Below, in pieces: positions 21,800 through 23,602 of a DNA stretch of 23,602 nt (positions are counted from its first letter, which is position 1; each line of letters opens with the position of its first letter). The stretch is from the NCBI GenBank assembly GCA_947630195.1, contig CANRGQ010000013.1:1-23602 (forward strand). The letters are read 5' to 3'. A model generated the notes under the pieces. It was not told the DNA's origin. It saw only the letters and a list, made by a program, of their open reading frames with translations, and searched no databases. This DNA comes from an uncultured Bacilli bacterium. Lineage in GTDB: Bacteria; Bacillota_I; Bacilli_A; RF39; UBA660. Made by a program: the position numbers and the translations under genes.

Positions 21800-22291
21800 A
21801 TGAAATTAAATCGTTTTTTAATTATCTTCATTTGTTTTATTTCTATCCTTTTTATGAGCGTAGGTTATTCCTCTTTTGCTGAAGACCTCTTAATTGGAGG
21901 CAATGCCGAAATTGTCGGAAAGTGGAACATCAAAATTACGAGTGTCGAAGTTACTTATGCTTCCGCTGATTTAAATGTTGATACCCCCACTTTTACGGAT
22001 ACCACTTTTGATTTTTCCCTTAAGTTAAATAAACCTGGTGATAAAGTAATCTATACTATTACCATTCAAAATGAAGGCACCATTGATGCCATTTTACAAA
22101 GTTTAGTCTTTAATGAAGAAACTAACGGCTCCGAAGCCATTAGTTATACGGTTAGTAAAACCCCAACCGATTTAAATGCGGGAGATACGACAACCTTAGA
22201 ACTTACCATTACTTATAATGAAAGCACGGAAGAATTACCTGAAGTTCTTTCAAAAAGTTTAACCGGAACCATTACTTATGCTCAAAAATAA
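21800..22291 (+). CDS. Secreted protein with SipW-type signal peptide (TasA/camelysin-like)
   Basis: 163 residues. A signal peptide with a 17-residue hydrophobic core (about 7-22) ends in GYSSFAEDLLIGGNAEI. The G-Y-x-x-F/A-x-x-x-L-x-I-x-G-x-A pattern is typical of SipW-dependent signal peptides in gut Firmicutes. The mature part (about 28-163) is Thr/Ser-rich and beta-strand-like (KVIYTITIQNEG, TTTLELTITYNE), with Asp/Glu and no Cys, like the TasA/CalY fibre-forming or BsIg-like domain. Exact fold not proven. The signal peptidase encoded 8 nt downstream is its probable processing enzyme. AAAGGAG lies 7-8 nt before the ATG. G+C is clearly higher than in the next gene. Confidence 0.75.
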   Translation: MKLNRFLIIFICFISILFMSVGYSSFAEDLLIGGNAEIVGKWNIKITSVEVTYASADLNVDTPTFTDTTFDFSLKLNKPGDKVIYTITIQNEGTIDAILQSLVFNEETNGSEAISYTVSKTPTDLNAGDTTTLELTITYNESTEELPEVLSKSLTGTITYAQK

Positions 22292-22299
22292 GGTCATTT

Positions 22300-23358
22300 A
22301 TGAAAAAAACTATCTTTATTTACCTCATTCTTATTATCTTTCTTATTATTTTTCATCTTTTTTATTATTCTCTCTTAATTAAATATATTATTCCTCTTTT
22401 ATCCCTTATATATCTTATTTATAATTATCTTAATTATAAAAATATTATGACTTTTAAAAATAAATATTATCTTCCTCTTATTATTCTAATCTCTTTATTA
22501 TTTTTAAACTTTTATCTCGCAGTTGGTCTTTTTTATGGTTATACTCTTAATCCCTTAAAGAATCTTTTAACTAACATCATAGATAGTATTATTCCTCTTA
22601 TTAGTATTGAATTATTAAGACATAATCTAATAAAGAACAAAAAGAACAAGCCCTTTATTATTACTCTTTTAATTATTTTTTTAGAACTTAACTATCATAC
22701 TCTTTTCACTCTTAATTTAAAAAGAGATTTATATACTTATTTTTGTTCCGAAGTTATTCCTTTAATCTTATCCAACTTTCTATTTACTTATTTAACTATT
22801 CATTTTCATTATACCTATTCCATTATTTTAAATATATTAGATAAATTAATTATTTATTTTGTTCCCTTTCTTCCTAAGACTAATTGGTACTTAATTGGCA
22901 CCAGTAGTCTTATTAAAATAAGCTTATGTTTTATAATATTCCAATATATTTTCAATAAAAAACATAAAGTTAATATCTTTCCATCTTTTCTTACCATCAT
23001 AATGGTAATATTACTCACTCTTTTTACTTTAGGTATGTTTAAATATGAAGCTATTGTTATTCTTTCTAATAGTATGTATCCCACACTTGAAAAGGGAGAT
23101 ATAGTAATTTATGAAAAAGATATCCAAAATGTCCATGAAAAAGACATAATTGTTTTTGAAACTAAAGATAAAACTATTGTCCACCGCGTAGTTAAAAAAA
23201 TTAATAATTCTTATTTAACTAAAGGTGATAATAACAACGTAGTAGATAATTATAAAGTAGATAAAAAAGACATTAAAGGTATCTATAAATTTTCCTTAAA
23301 ATACTTAGGACTTCCAGCAGTTTATTTAGAAGAATTTTTAAATAAAGGAGGGACATAA
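22300..23358 (+). CDS. Signal peptidase I of SipW/Sec11 type fused to an N-terminal polytopic membrane domain
   Basis: 352 residues. The C-terminal third (about 228-352) is an ER-type signal peptidase: a membrane helix, then SNSMYPTLEKGD with catalytic Ser258, VHRVV with His295 in place of the bacterial lysine, and TKGDNN with Asp310. This Ser/His/Asp set is that of SipW and eukaryotic Sec11. The first 225 residues are unusual: seven or more additional hydrophobic segments (about 5-25, 27-44, 57-75, 88-104, 117-131, 150-166, 172-218), not recognised. SipW itself is about 190 residues with two membrane helices. It probably cleaves the signal peptide of the upstream protein. Coding sequence is extremely AT-rich (11 G/C in bases 22321-22380). 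Confidence 0.85.
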   Translation: MKKTIFIYLILIIFLIIFHLFYYSLLIKYIIPLLSLIYLIYNYLNYKNIMTFKNKYYLPLIILISLLFLNFYLAVGLFYGYTLNPLKNLLTNIIDSIIPLISIELLRHNLIKNKKNKPFIITLLIIFLELNYHTLFTLNLKRDLYTYFCSEVIPLILSNFLFTYLTIHFHYTYSIILNILDKLIIYFVPFLPKTNWYLIGTSSLIKISLCFIIFQYIFNKKHKVNIFPSFLTIIMVILLTLFTLGMFKYEAIVILSNSMYPTLEKGDIVIYEKDIQNVHEKDIIVFETKDKTIVHRVVKKINNSYLTKGDNNNVVDNYKVDKKDIKGIYKFSLKYLGLPAVYLEEFLNKGGT

Positions 23359-23360
23359 CC

Positions 23361-23576
23361 ATGAAAAAAACTTTATTAGTAACCATTATATCTTTTATAT
23401 TAATTATCATCGGTTTAGTAATTCTTATTCTTGCATTCTTTAAACCAAGTAATCATAATTTAGATATTCAAAATAAATCTTCTTATGAAGTTACTTATAA
23501 TGATAATAATTATTTTTCTAATAATCTTACCTCCGGACAGTTTTTAAAAAAAGAACTTTCCAACCTTTTTTATTAG
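23361..23576 (+). CDS. Small single-pass membrane protein, third gene of the secretion cassette
   Basis: 71 residues. An N-terminal hydrophobic helix (about 4-28, very Ile/Leu-rich) is followed by an Asn/Ser/Tyr-rich hydrophilic tail, consistent with a membrane-anchored protein with the tail outside. It may be a further client or an accessory protein. The helix lacks a clear cleavage motif. AAAGGAGG lies about 9 nt before the ATG and the gene starts 2 nt after the signal-peptidase stop. The stop is TAG; a hairpin follows at 23587, so the gene is probably complete. Truncation of a longer ancestral protein cannot be excluded. Function unknown. Confidence 0.65.
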   Translation: MKKTLLVTIISFILIIIGLVILILAFFKPSNHNLDIQNKSSYEVTYNDNNYFSNNLTSGQFLKKELSNLFY

Positions 23577-23586
23577 CCAATTAAAA

Positions 23587-23602
23587 AGATGCTTATTCAT
23601 CT
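23587..23602 (+). terminator. Partial hairpin at the right edge, likely terminator of the cassette
   Basis: AGATG (23587-23591), 6-nt loop, CATCT (23598-23602); the window ends inside it. Preceding A-rich bases suggest the stem continues into T residues beyond the edge. Confidence 0.4.

Noticed and set aside
1..23602. CRISPR arrays, insertion sequences, tRNA or rRNA genes, prophage
   Set aside because: Looked for direct repeats with regular spacing, transposase motifs, tRNA TTCGA-type arms and terminal inverted repeats; none was found.

Overview
This is a 23.6 kb piece of a very AT-rich chromosome from a low-GC Gram-positive bacterium (Bacilli/Firmicutes grade). The markers are RNase J and RNase Y, the DnaB/DnaI primosome pair, YlxM between ftsY and ffh, EF-P, YlbD, and a class B PBP with an SVVK active site. 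Cell-wall synthesis is present. UGA is a stop codon (dnaI ends TGA TGA) and tryptophan is read from UGG where I checked, so this is code 11 and not the Mycoplasma/Spiroplasma code. Inference: a small-genome gut-type lineage near the Mollicutes. The sequence alone cannot name the species.

Layout. 1-4747: ylbD (partial), parC and parE (topoisomerase IV), all on the minus strand, with a good promoter before parE. 4754-6215: an LPG-synthase/flippase-type membrane protein and, upstream of it, about 295 nt of non-coding structured RNA that starts at a perfect TTGACA-17-TATAAT promoter and ends at a T10 terminator. 6242-8967: efp, rpmG and a PBP2b-like transpeptidase. 9052-10205: a DUF2624-like protein convergent with nfo. 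10275-11098: secE-nusG. 11188-11693: two tandem paralogous proteins of about 72 residues, unknown to me, each behind its own near-identical promoter. 11752-14356: the SRP operon ftsY-ylxM-ffh. 14494-17758: rnjA and rny, convergent, each with its own terminator. 17759-18118: a gene-poor gap holding the rny promoter and two GC-rich hairpins. 18119-19234: recA with a strong promoter and a LexA-like box. 19302-19478: a plus-strand small RNA candidate. 19468-21692: dnaB-dnaI. 21704-23602: a plus-strand secretion cassette made of a SipW-type secreted protein, a signal peptidase of SipW/Sec11 type fused to a long membrane domain, and a small membrane protein, preceded by a terminator-like hairpin.

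Most of the window is conserved housekeeping: DNA topology, replication restart, SRP/Sec export, transcription elongation, RNA decay, recombination and repair, and the cell wall. The parts not explained by standard annotation are the two candidate non-coding RNAs (5886-6180 minus, 19317-19478 plus), the duplicated small-protein cassette (11188-11749), the hairpins in the rny-recA gap, and the SipW-fusion cassette with its possible attenuator.
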